Shown: positions 1 to 9,632, counted from the stretch's first letter. The stretch: 64,000 nucleotides of DNA from CBDDKW01 sp965230425 (GCA_965230425.1 CBDDKW010000010.1:124001-188000); one strand, 5' to 3'. The notes: a model not told the origin generated them from the letters alone. Translations and numbers: made by a program.

Positions 1-89
1 ATATCATAATAATCCGCCCCCTCCCAACCGCATTGTTTCCCCTCACTAAACTTGCTACCATCATTTGCAGCATTAATAGGGAGAAGCCA

Positions 90-1766
90 ATGCCAGATCC
101 GAACACTCAAGCACAGCCAGGTAACGCTCATACTGCAAATTGGTTAAAAGATTTACTGCTACTGTTTATATTATTTGCGATTATCTTTGGTATAACCAGT
201 ATGCTCAGACCACTTAGTTTCCCAGACATTATTCGCTATGCAGAAATTCCCCAGCAAATGCTCAAAAACCATGAATTCATTACCCCACGGATCAATGGTG
301 TAAAATATTTAGCAGAACCACCCTTCTTTTATTGGTTACAATCCACGGCTCTGCAAGCTTTTGGTATGAGCTCGTGGGCCCTACGTTTTTGGCCTAGTTT
401 GATGGGCATTATCGGCTGCTTAGTGATGTATGCTGCTGGTCGTCACTTGCATACGCGACGGACCGGTTGGATGAGTGCACTTATATTAGGTACAAGTGCA
501 ATTTACTTTCTCGCTAGTCAAACCATTGGCCCCTTTACAACGGTGAGCACCCTCTTCCTCGTGAGTATGGTCAGCTTCCTCTGTGCCGTACACACGCATA
601 ACAAAACCCGCCAGCGCTGGTATATCTGGGGATTCTGGTTTGCTGCCGCATTGAATTGCCTCATCATTGGGCTCAGCAGCTTAATCCATGCCTTAGTCAT
701 CATTGTTGTATGGATGGCTTTAATACGCGATTGGCGCTATTTAAAACACTTATTTAAACCCAGCGGTATTTTCATTTACCTGTTGATTACTTTACCCTGG
801 ATAATTTTGGCGCAAAAATACAATGCTCATTACCTGAGCTATTACTTTAATGACGTCATACTCAGCTCTTTGAGCCATACCTTTCTACAGCTTAACTTTA
901 CCTGGCAAGTACTGTTCATCGCCTTTTGTGGCTTTTTACCCTGGGCAGTATTTCTCATGACTGGCATCTGGTACACCGGCCAACAAAGCTGGCAACCCCA
1001 AGAAAAAGCCGGCTTATTTCTCTTAGTCTGGGCTGCCGTACTGACTTTATATTTCTTTTTCTCACCCTTGCAAGAAAGCCTGTGGATCTTAAATTTAATT
1101 ATCCCTCTCAGCCTCATCACCGGCCGTTACCTCTCCGCAGTTTGGCTCAATGATAATATTCCCCAATTACGCTACAGCTATGAATTATTAACCATTATAT
1201 TTTTAATGATTATTGGTGGCTGCTTCGGCATTGGCTTTTTGGATTTTATCCCGCTATCAGCGAATGCCATACTCTTCTTTAAATTTATGACTGTTATTGT
1301 TCTACTCTGTGCAGTCATCACATTACTACTGATCCGCTATGGTAAATTCCGTACCTCTTTTGTGACCTTGGTAATCGTGTCATTGATATGTACGAACTTA
1401 TTCCTCTTCGCCTTACCGCACTTTGATAAACAAAATATTCGTCCACTTGCTGAGTCAATTCAGGCACAAGTTAATAAAGATGATGTATTAGTTAGCTATG
1501 ATACGTATTACTCTCAGCTACCCATGCTTTTTAATAAACCCATTGTTGTTGTGAATTGGCAAAATCTACCCGCCTACGGTAAGCAATATCAAAATACCGG
1601 TAGCTGGGTTGTGGATAGCGACACTTTCTGGCACTACGCTAACCAACATGAACATACTTATTATATTTTCACAACTAAACAAGCCTTTGCAAATATGCCG
1701 CAGCAGCAACGCCAACAATTACAAATAGTGCGTGAATTTGGCAATAACCTTTTATTGAAAACCTAA
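90..1766 (+). CDS. ArnT-like (GT39/PMT_2) membrane glycosyltransferase
   Basis: This 558-residue integral membrane protein resembles GT39 enzymes of the ArnT / dolichyl-phosphate-mannose family, which move a sugar from a polyprenyl-phosphate carrier to lipid A or protein on the periplasmic side. An N-terminal helix precedes a periplasmic loop containing PDIIRYAEIPQQM, which corresponds to the family DExRYAE motif with its conserved Asp. About ten further hydrophobic helices follow, then a soluble C-terminal part. The family KPP(L) motif reads AEPPFFYWL here, so the usual Lys is Glu and substrate or donor may differ. The ATG at 90 is preferred over one at 33 because GGGAGAAG precedes it and the upstream stretch is not conserved-looking. 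The acyltransferase follows after 4 bases, suggesting co-transcription for envelope modification. The substrate cannot be read from sequence. Confidence 0.75.
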   Translation: MPDPNTQAQPGNAHTANWLKDLLLLFILFAIIFGITSMLRPLSFPDIIRYAEIPQQMLKNHEFITPRINGVKYLAEPPFFYWLQSTALQAFGMSSWALRFWPSLMGIIGCLVMYAAGRHLHTRRTGWMSALILGTSAIYFLASQTIGPFTTVSTLFLVSMVSFLCAVHTHNKTRQRWYIWGFWFAAALNCLIIGLSSLIHALVIIVVWMALIRDWRYLKHLFKPSGIFIYLLITLPWIILAQKYNAHYLSYYFNDVILSSLSHTFLQLNFTWQVLFIAFCGFLPWAVFLMTGIWYTGQQSWQPQEKAGLFLLVWAAVLTLYFFFSPLQESLWILNLIIPLSLITGRYLSAVWLNDNIPQLRYSYELLTIIFLMIIGGCFGIGFLDFIPLSANAILFFKFMTVIVLLCAVITLLLIRYGKFRTSFVTLVIVSLICTNLFLFALPHFDKQNIRPLAESIQAQVNKDDVLVSYDTYYSQLPMLFNKPIVVVNWQNLPAYGKQYQNTGSWVVDSDTFWHYANQHEHTYYIFTTKQAFANMPQQQRQQLQIVREFGNNLLLKT

Positions 1767-1770
1767 GCCT

Positions 1771-3051
1771 ATGAACACACGTTTACATTATTTAGATAGT
1801 TTACGCGCAGGCATCGTACTTGGTGTTTTGATTTTACATTCGGCTATGGCCTATACCACTCCTGATTTATATCCCTGGCCTTTTCACGACCCTAACACTA
1901 GCATGGGCTTCAATATTTTTATTTATATACTCCATACATTTTTAATGCCAAGTTTCTTTTTACTTGCGGGCTTTTGGGGTTGCTATATTCATAAAAGCCG
2001 TGGCACGCAAAAATTTTTTCGCGACCGCTGTAAACGCATTGCGCTACCCTTTATCATTATGATGGCGCTCTTCATTCCTTATCACGTATTACAATTATTT
2101 GGCGATATTTATTTACAATTATGTAAGCAGTACCCAACGATTTCGCCACAAATTTATATTTTACACATGAAACCCATGCTGATAGAGAGCCTACACAATG
2201 GTGCTGCATTCCGCTTTCTCAGTAATCCAGAATATTTATGGTTTTTATATTATTTAATTATTTACTATGCCGTGGTTGGCGTGCTGCTCAAGGGACGTGA
2301 TATAGCTGTCAAACTAGTACCACAGCAACAGCAGCTACAGCAGCGCAGTGATAAACAACCAGTAAACCGTATCATTTCGCACTTATTACGCTATCCACTA
2401 TTATGGGTTATACCCAGCACCCTGGTGCTGCTCGCCTGTGATCAATGGTATACACCGCCCCCACGGACACTCATGCCTGAATTTACCGGTGTTGTCTACT
2501 ATGGATTATTTTTTACTTTTGGTTGGTTGTTTTACCATAAGCAATCCCAGATCCAAGCCTGGGCACAACAACAATGGCATTATTTATTATTGTTATTCAT
2601 GAGCTTACCTATCTACCTTTATCTACAAGCTTTTGCCCCTGAATTCACGGCTCAGCATCCGCAACTAAGTGCCAGTGTTGCCCTGTTTGCAGAAGCCACC
2701 AGCATTTGGTCAATTATTTTACTTTTATTAGGGTTTTGCTATAATCACGCCAACCAAGCTAATCCAATCATTCGCTATATTGCCGATGCGGCATATTGGA
2801 TTTATTTAATTAGAGTGCCAATTATCATTGGCTTACAACTTTGGGTGGCGCATATGGACATTTCATTATTAGATAAATTTTTACTGGTCATGAGTTTTAC
2901 CCTCTTCATCGTCCTCGTCAGTTATCAACTCTTTGTACGCAATAGCGCACTGGGTCGTTGGCTCAATGGACGTAAACCATCAACTCACACCAATGAAGAC
3001 GATAAGGAAATCACACTTCATGAAACGGGCGTATCAGTGCGGCTTCGCTAA
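1771..3051 (+). CDS. Acyltransferase family 3 (OpgC-like) membrane protein
   Basis: This 426-residue protein is a multi-helix membrane acyltransferase of the acyltransferase-3 / OpgC type, which O-acylates or O-succinylates periplasmic or surface glycans. The diagnostic N-terminus LHYLDSLRAGIVLGVLILHS carries the conserved Arg and the catalytic-type His of the first helix. A second conserved segment, FFLLAGFWG, is followed by basic residues (RDRCKRIALPF), as in the family. About ten hydrophobic helices can be counted. A Gln-rich cytoplasmic loop lies near residues 185-200. The gene begins 4 bases after the glycosyltransferase, and its 3' end overlaps the start of hmgA by about 30 bases. Joint action with the glycosyltransferase on one envelope glycan is plausible but inferred from position only. 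Confidence 0.8.
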   Translation: MNTRLHYLDSLRAGIVLGVLILHSAMAYTTPDLYPWPFHDPNTSMGFNIFIYILHTFLMPSFFLLAGFWGCYIHKSRGTQKFFRDRCKRIALPFIIMMALFIPYHVLQLFGDIYLQLCKQYPTISPQIYILHMKPMLIESLHNGAAFRFLSNPEYLWFLYYLIIYYAVVGVLLKGRDIAVKLVPQQQQLQQRSDKQPVNRIISHLLRYPLLWVIPSTLVLLACDQWYTPPPRTLMPEFTGVVYYGLFFTFGWLFYHKQSQIQAWAQQQWHYLLLLFMSLPIYLYLQAFAPEFTAQHPQLSASVALFAEATSIWSIILLLLGFCYNHANQANPIIRYIADAAYWIYLIRVPIIIGLQLWVAHMDISLLDKFLLVMSFTLFIVLVSYQLFVRNSALGRWLNGRKPSTHTNEDDKEITLHETGVSVRLR

Positions 3052-4294
3052 TCACTTTAGTAGCGAAGCGACCCCTGGCAGTTTGCCGCAGGGACAAAAC
3101 TCTCCACAACAACCGGCACAAGGTTTATATGCAGAACAACTCAATGGTAGTGCGTTCACTGCCCCACGCCAACAAACCTTATTAAGTTGGTTATATCGCA
3201 TAAAACCCTCTGTCCTCACTGAAGAATTCTGTCCTTACACGCACCCACACATTCCTGTTACTACACAACACCCCGTAAACCCAACCGCCATGCGCTGGGA
3301 TCCCTTACCCATACCAGAAGATGCAACTGATTTTATCGATGGTTTATATGCAATGGTAAGTAACAGTTCACTACAACACCATCAGGGCGGCACAATTTAT
3401 CACTACGCTTGTAATCAGAGTATGCAGCAACGTTATTTTTATAATGCGGATGGTGAATTATTAATTATCCCACAACAGGGCGCCTTATCTTTACGCACAG
3501 AATTTGGCATTCTTGATCTTATGCCCGAGGAAATCGCAGTGATCCCCCGGGGTATTAAATTCGCGGTAGATTTACTCGAACAAGACAGTCGAGGTTATGT
3601 GGTTGAAAACGCGGGTCAACCGTTTCAGTTACCTGAATTAGGTCCGATTGGCGCGAATGGTTTAGCCAATCGGCGCGACTTCCTCTATCCCACCGCACAT
3701 TTTGAAGAATTAAATAGTGAATGTATTTTACTGAATAAATTCCACAATCAATTATGGCGGACTAAATTAGATCATTCGCCTTTAGATGTGGTGGCCTGGC
3801 ATGGTAACTATGCACCTTATAAATACGCATTAGCTAATTTTAATACCATGAATACCGTTAGTTTCGATCATGCGGATCCATCCATATTTACTGTATTAAG
3901 TTCGCCTTCAAATACTCCTGGCGTTGCTAATATGGATTTTGTTATTTTCCCACCACGCTGGTTAGTCGCAGAACACACTTTCAGACCACCCTATTATCAT
4001 CGCAATTGTATGAGCGAATATATGGGCTTACTCAAAGGTCAATACGACGCAAAACAACAAGGCTTCCAACCGGGGGGTAGTAGTTTACATAACCGCATGA
4101 CACCACACGGCCCTGATGCGCAAGCATTTGCACAAGCCAGCACGGAAAAATTGACCCCACATTACTTAAATGATAGCCTCGCGTTTATGTTAGAGAGTAC
4201 ATACATCTGGCAAGCCACTACGTTTGCTGTCAATTGCCCTCAGCGCCAACAAAATTATTTATCCTGCTGGCAAGGTCTAAAAAAACAACTTTAG
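3020..4294 (+). CDS. hmgA: Homogentisate 1,2-dioxygenase
   Basis: HmgA opens the aromatic ring of homogentisate to maleylacetoacetate in tyrosine/phenylalanine breakdown, using Fe(II) in the cytoplasm. The 424-residue product has the family N-terminus (CGFANHFSSEATPGSLPQGQ) and the iron ligands in context: His and Glu in YYHRNCMSEYMG and the third His in MTPHGPD. I start it at the ATG at 3020, preceded by AAGGA. An upstream in-frame ATG at 2993 would add nine residues that do not look conserved. It overlaps the acyltransferase gene by 32 bases. No other gene of the pathway (hppD, maleylacetoacetate isomerase, fumarylacetoacetase) is in this window, so the pathway, if complete, is dispersed. 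In Legionella and relatives, homogentisate feeds pyomelanin formation. Confidence 0.95.
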   Translation: MKRAYQCGFANHFSSEATPGSLPQGQNSPQQPAQGLYAEQLNGSAFTAPRQQTLLSWLYRIKPSVLTEEFCPYTHPHIPVTTQHPVNPTAMRWDPLPIPEDATDFIDGLYAMVSNSSLQHHQGGTIYHYACNQSMQQRYFYNADGELLIIPQQGALSLRTEFGILDLMPEEIAVIPRGIKFAVDLLEQDSRGYVVENAGQPFQLPELGPIGANGLANRRDFLYPTAHFEELNSECILLNKFHNQLWRTKLDHSPLDVVAWHGNYAPYKYALANFNTMNTVSFDHADPSIFTVLSSPSNTPGVANMDFVIFPPRWLVAEHTFRPPYYHRNCMSEYMGLLKGQYDAKQQGFQPGGSSLHNRMTPHGPDAQAFAQASTEKLTPHYLNDSLAFMLESTYIWQATTFAVNCPQRQQNYLSCWQGLKKQL

Positions 4295-4939
4295 CAAATA
4301 AACCGATACAACAACCCATAGAGATTATCAGTACCACTATCTTGATACTGTTGTTTTATACCTAGTAAAATTACTGTAATTCACCGAGCGGATGGCTAGC
4401 TAATGCAAGGCTGTCACTGTACCTACAAATATTACAAAAAAATTACAACTCTCTGCGTGCAAATTTTATAAACATTGGCTATACCTATTTACTGTAGGAC
4501 GTAAAAATCCCTCTCCTTGATAATGGACAGGGGCATGAATACAGGTAAAGTCACCATGCAATGTTACTCATCCTGTGTTCCATGCTTCACCTCGCAGGGA
4601 GGCGAGGTACTTAACTACATGAAATACAATAATAAATACTTCATTTAACTGAAGTAATCACTCATAAACTCGAGATAAAATATTCAAGTTTTGGGTGAAG
4701 TAAAGTGGTATGGCAATAACAATAGTAAGAAAGGTCAGGTAAAATCAAAGACTTATAACTATAATGCTTGTGTTAATTAGCACACTCCAAGAAATACCTT
4801 TGGTTGACTGGCACATATCACTACTAGCGGCGCGTCTGCTAGGCTTCACCCACCTAATTCAACAGCAGCCTATCAAAGATCAGCAAGCTACTGCTTATAT
4901 GTAATTATCATGCCGCTCAATACACCATCGCATCAATTA
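4295..4939. other. 645-bp intergenic region without a convincing gene
   Basis: The space between two convergent genes (hmgA and the photolyase) holds no reading frame with a credible start. The one clear element is a perfect 7-bp hairpin, ACCTCGC-agggag-GCGAGGT, at 4589-4608. It lacks a T-run, so it is not a standard terminator. The rest is AT-rich sequence that I cannot assign; it may be decayed coding sequence. Confidence 0.5.
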
Positions 4940-6355
4940 TTATGCTGAAAGGCGCTTAAATTCAGCTAAAGCACGCTCACGTGAGCTACGCAGCTCGACA
5001 ATAGGCTGGGGATAAGTCTCTCCTAATATAACCCCAGCCTGTTCTAACACCGCTGCTGGCGCTTCCCACGGATTAAACAAATACTTATCGGGTAATTGTG
5101 CTAATTCGGGCACATAATGACGTGTATACAAACCCTGAGCATCAAATTTTTGCCCTTGGGTCACTGGGTTAAAAATACGGAAATAAGGCGCTGCATCTGC
5201 ACCACAGCCCGCAACCCACTGCCAACTTGCACTATTGCTCGCCAAATCAGCATCCACTAAACAATCCCAAAACCACGCTTCACCCTGATGCCAATGCAGT
5301 AATAGATTTTTCACCAAAAATGACCCAACGATCATGCGCACACGATTATGCATATACCCCGTTTGCCAAAGTTCACGCATACCTGCATCTACAATAGGAT
5401 ACCCAGTCTGACCGCGTTGCCATAATTGTACAATCTCTTCATCCTCACACCAGGCAAAAGCATCGAATTTAGTCTGTAAATTTTTTTCAGGTAATTCAGG
5501 GCAATAATATAACAAACTATAGGAAAACTCACGCCAGCCTAATTCACTCAAAAAGCAATCACGATTCTCATCTGCTTTACAAGCCTTGGCGGCATACCAT
5601 ACTTGGTTTGGTGAAATTTCACCAAAATGTAAATGCGGTGATAGACGCGATACATTATCTTGTATAGGAAAATTACGCCCTTCTTTATAATCCTCAATAC
5701 CATCACTTAAAAATTCTGTTAAGCGTTTTTGCGCTGCTTGCTCACCTACTTGCCAATGACTCATCATTGATTTTCCCCAAGGTAAACTGGGCAATAGTTT
5801 CAGATCGTCCACTGAGGTCGCATTTTTTTGCGTAGAAAAAAGTGTTAAAGACTTTGGTGCAGCTAATGGTTTACGTGGCGGAATAGCATTTAAGCAACCT
5901 CGTTTATAAAAAGGTGTAAATACTTTATAAGGCGTACCATCAGCTTTTAATACATCCCAAGGCTCCCATAATACACTGGCATTAAAACTTTCCGTAACAA
6001 CATCACACTCTTTTAGCTGTTGTTTGATTTGTTTATCACGCTGGATACGCCAAGGCTCATAACAACGATTCCAATATACCGCACTGACAGCATATTCATT
6101 CACTAACTCAGCCAGAATTTTTTGCGCATCACCGCTATAAACACGTAATTGACCATCAAGAGCGGCATTTAACTGACGTAAAGAAGCATCTAGCCAACAG
6201 CGACTCGCTGCACCCATTGCTGCATCACCCGCATTGATATCATCGAGAATATAAATTGGTAAGACTACCCCTGCAGCAGCAGCCGCACATAAGGCAGGAT
6301 TATCAGTAAGACGTAAATCTTGGCGGAACCAACAAATTGCTACTGGTTTATTCAT
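4940..6355 (-). CDS. phrB: Deoxyribodipyrimidine photolyase (class I CPD photolyase)
   Basis: This flavoenzyme repairs UV-induced cyclobutane pyrimidine dimers using blue light. The 471-residue product begins ICWFRQDLRLTDNPAL, the antenna-domain signature. It contains the FAD-binding C-terminal half, including GWREFSYSLLYY, GYPIVDAGMRELWQTGYMHNR and WQWVAGCGADAAPYFRIFNP, with the Trp and Asn residues typical of class I CPD photolyases. Length is normal for the family. The next gene in the same direction is a short-chain dehydrogenase ending 10 bases upstream, so the two are probably co-transcribed, a pairing common in gammaproteobacteria. No frameshift or missing motif is seen. Confidence 0.95.
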   Translation of the reverse strand: MNKPVAICWFRQDLRLTDNPALCAAAAAGVVLPIYILDDINAGDAAMGAASRCWLDASLRQLNAALDGQLRVYSGDAQKILAELVNEYAVSAVYWNRCYEPWRIQRDKQIKQQLKECDVVTESFNASVLWEPWDVLKADGTPYKVFTPFYKRGCLNAIPPRKPLAAPKSLTLFSTQKNATSVDDLKLLPSLPWGKSMMSHWQVGEQAAQKRLTEFLSDGIEDYKEGRNFPIQDNVSRLSPHLHFGEISPNQVWYAAKACKADENRDCFLSELGWREFSYSLLYYCPELPEKNLQTKFDAFAWCEDEEIVQLWQRGQTGYPIVDAGMRELWQTGYMHNRVRMIVGSFLVKNLLLHWHQGEAWFWDCLVDADLASNSASWQWVAGCGADAAPYFRIFNPVTQGQKFDAQGLYTRHYVPELAQLPDKYLFNPWEAPAAVLEQAGVILGETYPQPIVELRSSRERALAEFKRLSA

Positions 6356-6364
6356 GAGTATTCC

Positions 6365-7084
6365 TTAATATTCAATGATGCTACCATCCCAAGCAAAAAT
6401 TTTACCGGTATTTTCATGTGTAGCGTTGCTCAGTACGGTTAATAGGCATTGTGCAGCATAGTCAGCGCTGAATAACTTACCTTCAGCTACATTCTTTTGA
6501 AAAGGTGATGACAAATGGCTATCCACTGTGCCAGGATGTAAACCAAGAACAATTGCTTGTTTATTAACGCGTTGCATTTCAATACTTGCGGTTTTTATAA
6601 TCATATTCAATGCAGCTTTCGATGCCCGATAAGCATACCAACCGCCGAGTTTATTATCACTGATACTACCTACACGTGCTGAAAGCACAGCGAAAATACT
6701 TTTTCTATCCTTCCTCAATAAAGGTAAAAAACACTTCGCAATAAGTGCAGGACCGATCGTATTCACTGCAAATACTTTCTGCATATTGTCTGAACAAATA
6801 TCTCGCAATGATTTTTCTGGCTGTAAGTCGCCCCGATGTAAAATACCTGTTGCGACAATAACCTTATCAAGCTTATCAAACTCAGCTATTTGGCTAGCTA
6901 GGTCGCGCACACTGGCTTCCTCTTCGATATCAACACAGTAAGATTTAATTTTTTTATGCTCCCACTGTAACTCACTACGTGAACAAGCGTGAATACAACT
7001 GATATCTTCATCAGCACACATATGCTCGACCAAGCTTCTACCAATTGCTCCGCTGGCTCCTATGACAACGACATGCTTCGACAT
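6365..7084 (-). CDS. Short-chain dehydrogenase/reductase (SDR)
   Basis: This 239-residue Rossmann-fold oxidoreductase has the nucleotide-binding GASGAIG motif at residues 9-15. The catalytic set is Ser in VLSARVGS and YxxxK in WYAYRASKAALN. A central NTIGPALIAKCFLP segment matches the SDR NNAG-type helix. Length and C-terminal HPGTVDSHLSSPF are typical of the CsgA/YbbO-like small SDRs often found beside photolyase genes. The substrate is unknown. It lies just upstream of phrB on the same strand, and pncB lies about 70 bases further upstream. Confidence 0.85.
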   Translation of the reverse strand: MSKHVVVIGASGAIGRSLVEHMCADEDISCIHACSRSELQWEHKKIKSYCVDIEEEASVRDLASQIAEFDKLDKVIVATGILHRGDLQPEKSLRDICSDNMQKVFAVNTIGPALIAKCFLPLLRKDRKSIFAVLSARVGSISDNKLGGWYAYRASKAALNMIIKTASIEMQRVNKQAIVLGLHPGTVDSHLSSPFQKNVAEGKLFSADYAAQCLLTVLSNATHENTGKIFAWDGSIIEY

Positions 7085-7152
7085 TGACTTTTATCCTTAA
7101 AAAAGGCTTTAGCTTTCCAGCTTGCTTATTATGTTACATGCAGCCCAGTGAA

Positions 7153-8316
7153 TTATTCGACGATATGAAAAACTCGCTTCAAGTACTGTAAATAGGATTT
7201 ATCTGGGCACATGGTTTTCTCAGGCTCATCAGATACCTTGGCCACAGGTTGGTCATTACAATAAATCATTTTGATAACATTTTGTAATGGTGTATAGCCT
7301 AAATCATTAGTGAGATAGGTACCGATGCCAAAGGCTACTTGAATACGCTCATGAAACTGCTTAAATATCTTCACTGCCAATTCAAAGTCTAAATTATCAC
7401 TGAAGACTAATAATTTAGTCTTAGGATCAACTCGTAAATTTTGATAATGAGCTATTAATTTCTCACCCCACACAAAGGGATCACCAGAATCATGCCGTGC
7501 ACCATCAAATAACTTACAAAAATACAAATCAAAATCATTAATAAAGGCATCCATACCACAGACATCAGATAAGGCAATACCCAACGCACCTCGGTACTCT
7601 TGCGCCCATTTTTCAAAGGCGTATTTTTGGCTGTAGATCAGGCGTGGCCCTAAAGCTTGGCATGCCTGTAAGTATTCGTGTGCCATAGTACCAATGGGTT
7701 TTAAATCGAATAGCTTAGCAAAATAGACATTACTGGTACCCGTTAAGTTATCTGCTAACTTATCTTTTAGTGTTTCCACCACATGCTCTTGCCATTGCCT
7801 GGAAAAACGTCGGCGAGTACCAAATTCAGATAATTGGAATTCAGCACCAGGTATTTGCTGGTGTAGATAGTCAATTTTCTGCTGCAAGCGCTGCTCACCT
7901 TGCTGATAATCAGGTTCTGTCTGGGTATTACGAAAATATACTTCGCTAATAATCGCTAATACAGGCACTTCGAACATAATGGTATGTAACCATGGGCCCT
8001 TAATAGTTAGCTCAAAGCTATCTTCGGTAGTAATAAAAACAAAATCTTTATTTAATTGAAAAATCCGTAGAAAATCTAAATAATCTGATTTAAAAAAATC
8101 AAACTGCCGTAAGTAATTTAACTCATCTTCGCTAAAGCGCAGCTCACATAAATGCTTAATTTCTTCTTCAATCTCGGCAGCAAATGGCCGTAAATCAACA
8201 TTTTGATTACGACACTTAAATTTATATTCAACAATGCTACTCGGAAATTGATGTAGCACGACCTGCATCATAGTAAATTTATATAAATCAGTATCAAGTA
8301 ATGAGTCTATAATCAC
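7153..8316 (-). CDS. pncB: Nicotinate phosphoribosyltransferase
   Basis: PncB converts nicotinate and PRPP to nicotinate mononucleotide, the entry step of NAD salvage. The 387-residue protein has the family N-terminus (SLLDTDLYKFTMMQVVLHQF), the central FGTRRRFS motif, and the C-terminal half with FDGARHDSGDPFVWGEK and the phosphate-binding LVFSDNLDF region. It starts with GTG at 8316, supported by AAGGA seven bases upstream. It lies 14 bases after pncA, so nicotinamide is deamidated and then ribosylated by products of one transcript. Confidence 0.95.
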   Translation of the reverse strand: MIIDSLLDTDLYKFTMMQVVLHQFPSSIVEYKFKCRNQNVDLRPFAAEIEEEIKHLCELRFSEDELNYLRQFDFFKSDYLDFLRIFQLNKDFVFITTEDSFELTIKGPWLHTIMFEVPVLAIISEVYFRNTQTEPDYQQGEQRLQQKIDYLHQQIPGAEFQLSEFGTRRRFSRQWQEHVVETLKDKLADNLTGTSNVYFAKLFDLKPIGTMAHEYLQACQALGPRLIYSQKYAFEKWAQEYRGALGIALSDVCGMDAFINDFDLYFCKLFDGARHDSGDPFVWGEKLIAHYQNLRVDPKTKLLVFSDNLDFELAVKIFKQFHERIQVAFGIGTYLTNDLGYTPLQNVIKMIYCNDQPVAKVSDEPEKTMCPDKSYLQYLKRVFHIVE

Positions 8317-8330
8317 AATGGTTTCCTTGC

Positions 8331-8972
8331 TTACCGTAAATCGCTTGCATCATACACAAACGCACCACCAGCAGCTTGTATCTCTTGTTGCGCCTGTTCA
8401 CTAGTCTCAACCGCTATGCCGCGACATGCAGCCAAATTTACTACAACGTCAAAGCCTGCCTTTAACAATTGTAGCACGGTTGTTTTAACACAGTAATCCA
8501 ATGCTAAGCCACCGACAATCACCATGGTAATATGTTGCTGGTGTAGATATTCAATCACCCCGGTACTCATCTTTTCTGCAAAGTCATGATAACAAGCACC
8601 ATAGGGGTGCATATCTAACTCTACCCCCTTCCAGACAAAATAATCATATTCAGTAATAGCTGGCAAACCAGTAATCAACTCAAATCCCTTGGTACCAGGC
8701 ACTGCATGTTGCGCCCAATAAACATCCATATTCTCACCCTCAATGGCTGAAAATTGTGGGTTTTCATCATCAGCTACCCACAACGCTTGTGGGCTATGCG
8801 CATCCTTAGAACCAATACGCAAACGAGTATATTGTGCCTGAGCATTTAACTCTGCAACTATTTCATGACCATCAGGTACGGGTAATTCATCAGGACACAC
8901 CGGAGTAAATGTATTTTGCGCATCCACATCGAAACTAGCAATGTTGTGTTTATTTGGGAGTTTTATTGGCAT
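8331..8972 (-). CDS. pncA: Nicotinamidase (isochorismatase-like hydrolase)
   Basis: This enzyme deamidates nicotinamide to nicotinate. The 213-residue product shows the catalytic Asp in FDVDAQNTF, the Lys in YFVWKGVEL and the nucleophilic Cys in ALDYCVKTTVLQL. Metal-site residues appear in the SKDAH segment. It is located directly upstream of pncB in the same direction, giving a two-gene NAD salvage operon. The start has only a weak ribosome-binding site. The upstream nucleotidyltransferase gene ends 18 bases before it and may be on the same transcript. Confidence 0.93.
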   Translation of the reverse strand: MPIKLPNKHNIASFDVDAQNTFTPVCPDELPVPDGHEIVAELNAQAQYTRLRIGSKDAHSPQALWVADDENPQFSAIEGENMDVYWAQHAVPGTKGFELITGLPAITEYDYFVWKGVELDMHPYGACYHDFAEKMSTGVIEYLHQQHITMVIVGGLALDYCVKTTVLQLLKAGFDVVVNLAACRGIAVETSEQAQQEIQAAGGAFVYDASDLR

Positions 8973-8990
8973 AGGGTTTATCTCACTAGA

Positions 8991-9590
8991 TTATTTAATT
9001 TCTCTGAGTTCATCCTCTGTTCCTACTAAGAATATTTTAGATTGTGATAATACTTTCTTTATAAAATTATTTTCAACATTACATTTATTTCTCCACGCCT
9101 CTGGAGAATAAAATGTTGGATTAATTTTACGACCTAATTTTAACTCAGGCCCCTCTAATAATTGAAATAAATCTGCATAAGTTAATTCTTCACTAATAAC
9201 CATTATATCAATATCACTCATTGCAGTATCTTGCTGCTGAGCAACCGAGCCGTAGACAAAGGCTATCAGGATACTCTCATGAATTGGCTCCAGTGCTAAT
9301 CTCAAAATATCAGCTAAACCGCAAGTTTTGGCTATCATACTCTGCAATTCAGCAAAAATAGGCGAATCTTGGTTTGCTTGATAGCATCTCTGATTGCCTG
9401 ACTGGGTTTTCTTGACCAACTCTGCCGCCGTCAATTTCCCCAACTCTCTCTGTACAGCTCCTGACCCTATGTTCGTCAAACGAATTATTTCATTGGTATA
9501 GAAATTACCTTCTGGATTTGCAAATAACAGCCCCAACACCTTTTGCTGCGTTTTGGAAAATAGTGCATTTGCAATGTTTACTTTATTCAT
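8991..9590 (-). CDS. Winged-helix / MNT-type nucleotidyltransferase fusion, likely autoregulator
   Basis: The product is about 199 residues. An N-terminal winged helix (residues 1-75: KTQQKVLGLLFANPEGNFYT, then SGAVQRELGKL) is fused to a minimal nucleotidyltransferase domain with the active-site signature YGSVAQQQ...SDIDIMVIS. Such proteins (COG1708-like) bind DNA, and the catalytic domain may adenylylate a partner. A HepT-type toxin partner is absent here. A TTG at 9632 would add 14 residues reading through a palindrome. I prefer the ATG at 9590 (or the ATG at 9596), which leaves the palindrome as leader or operator. No good ribosome-binding site precedes either, so the mRNA may be leaderless. 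It sits upstream of pncA-pncB and could influence that operon. Confidence 0.7.
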   Translation of the reverse strand: MNKVNIANALFSKTQQKVLGLLFANPEGNFYTNEIIRLTNIGSGAVQRELGKLTAAELVKKTQSGNQRCYQANQDSPIFAELQSMIAKTCGLADILRLALEPIHESILIAFVYGSVAQQQDTAMSDIDIMVISEELTYADLFQLLEGPELKLGRKINPTFYSPEAWRNKCNVENNFIKKVLSQSKIFLVGTEDELREIK

Positions 9591-9624
9591 ACCCATATTG
9601 GGTATGATAGTACCCAATATGGGT
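9591..9624. promoter_or_regulatory. Double palindromic operator at the nucleotidyltransferase start
   Basis: ACCCATATTGGGT (9591-9603) and ACCCAATATGGGT (9612-9624) are exact reverse complements, and each is itself an almost perfect ACCCA-3 bp-TGGGT dyad. Their centres are 21 bp apart, two helical turns. They abut the start codon of a winged-helix gene. Autoregulation by that protein is inferred. Confidence 0.6.
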
Positions 9625-9632
9625 ATGTTCAA

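Noticed and set aside
8991..9632. MntA/HepT toxin-antitoxin module
   Set aside because: The nucleotidyltransferase is fused to a winged helix and there is no HepT-like gene on either side.
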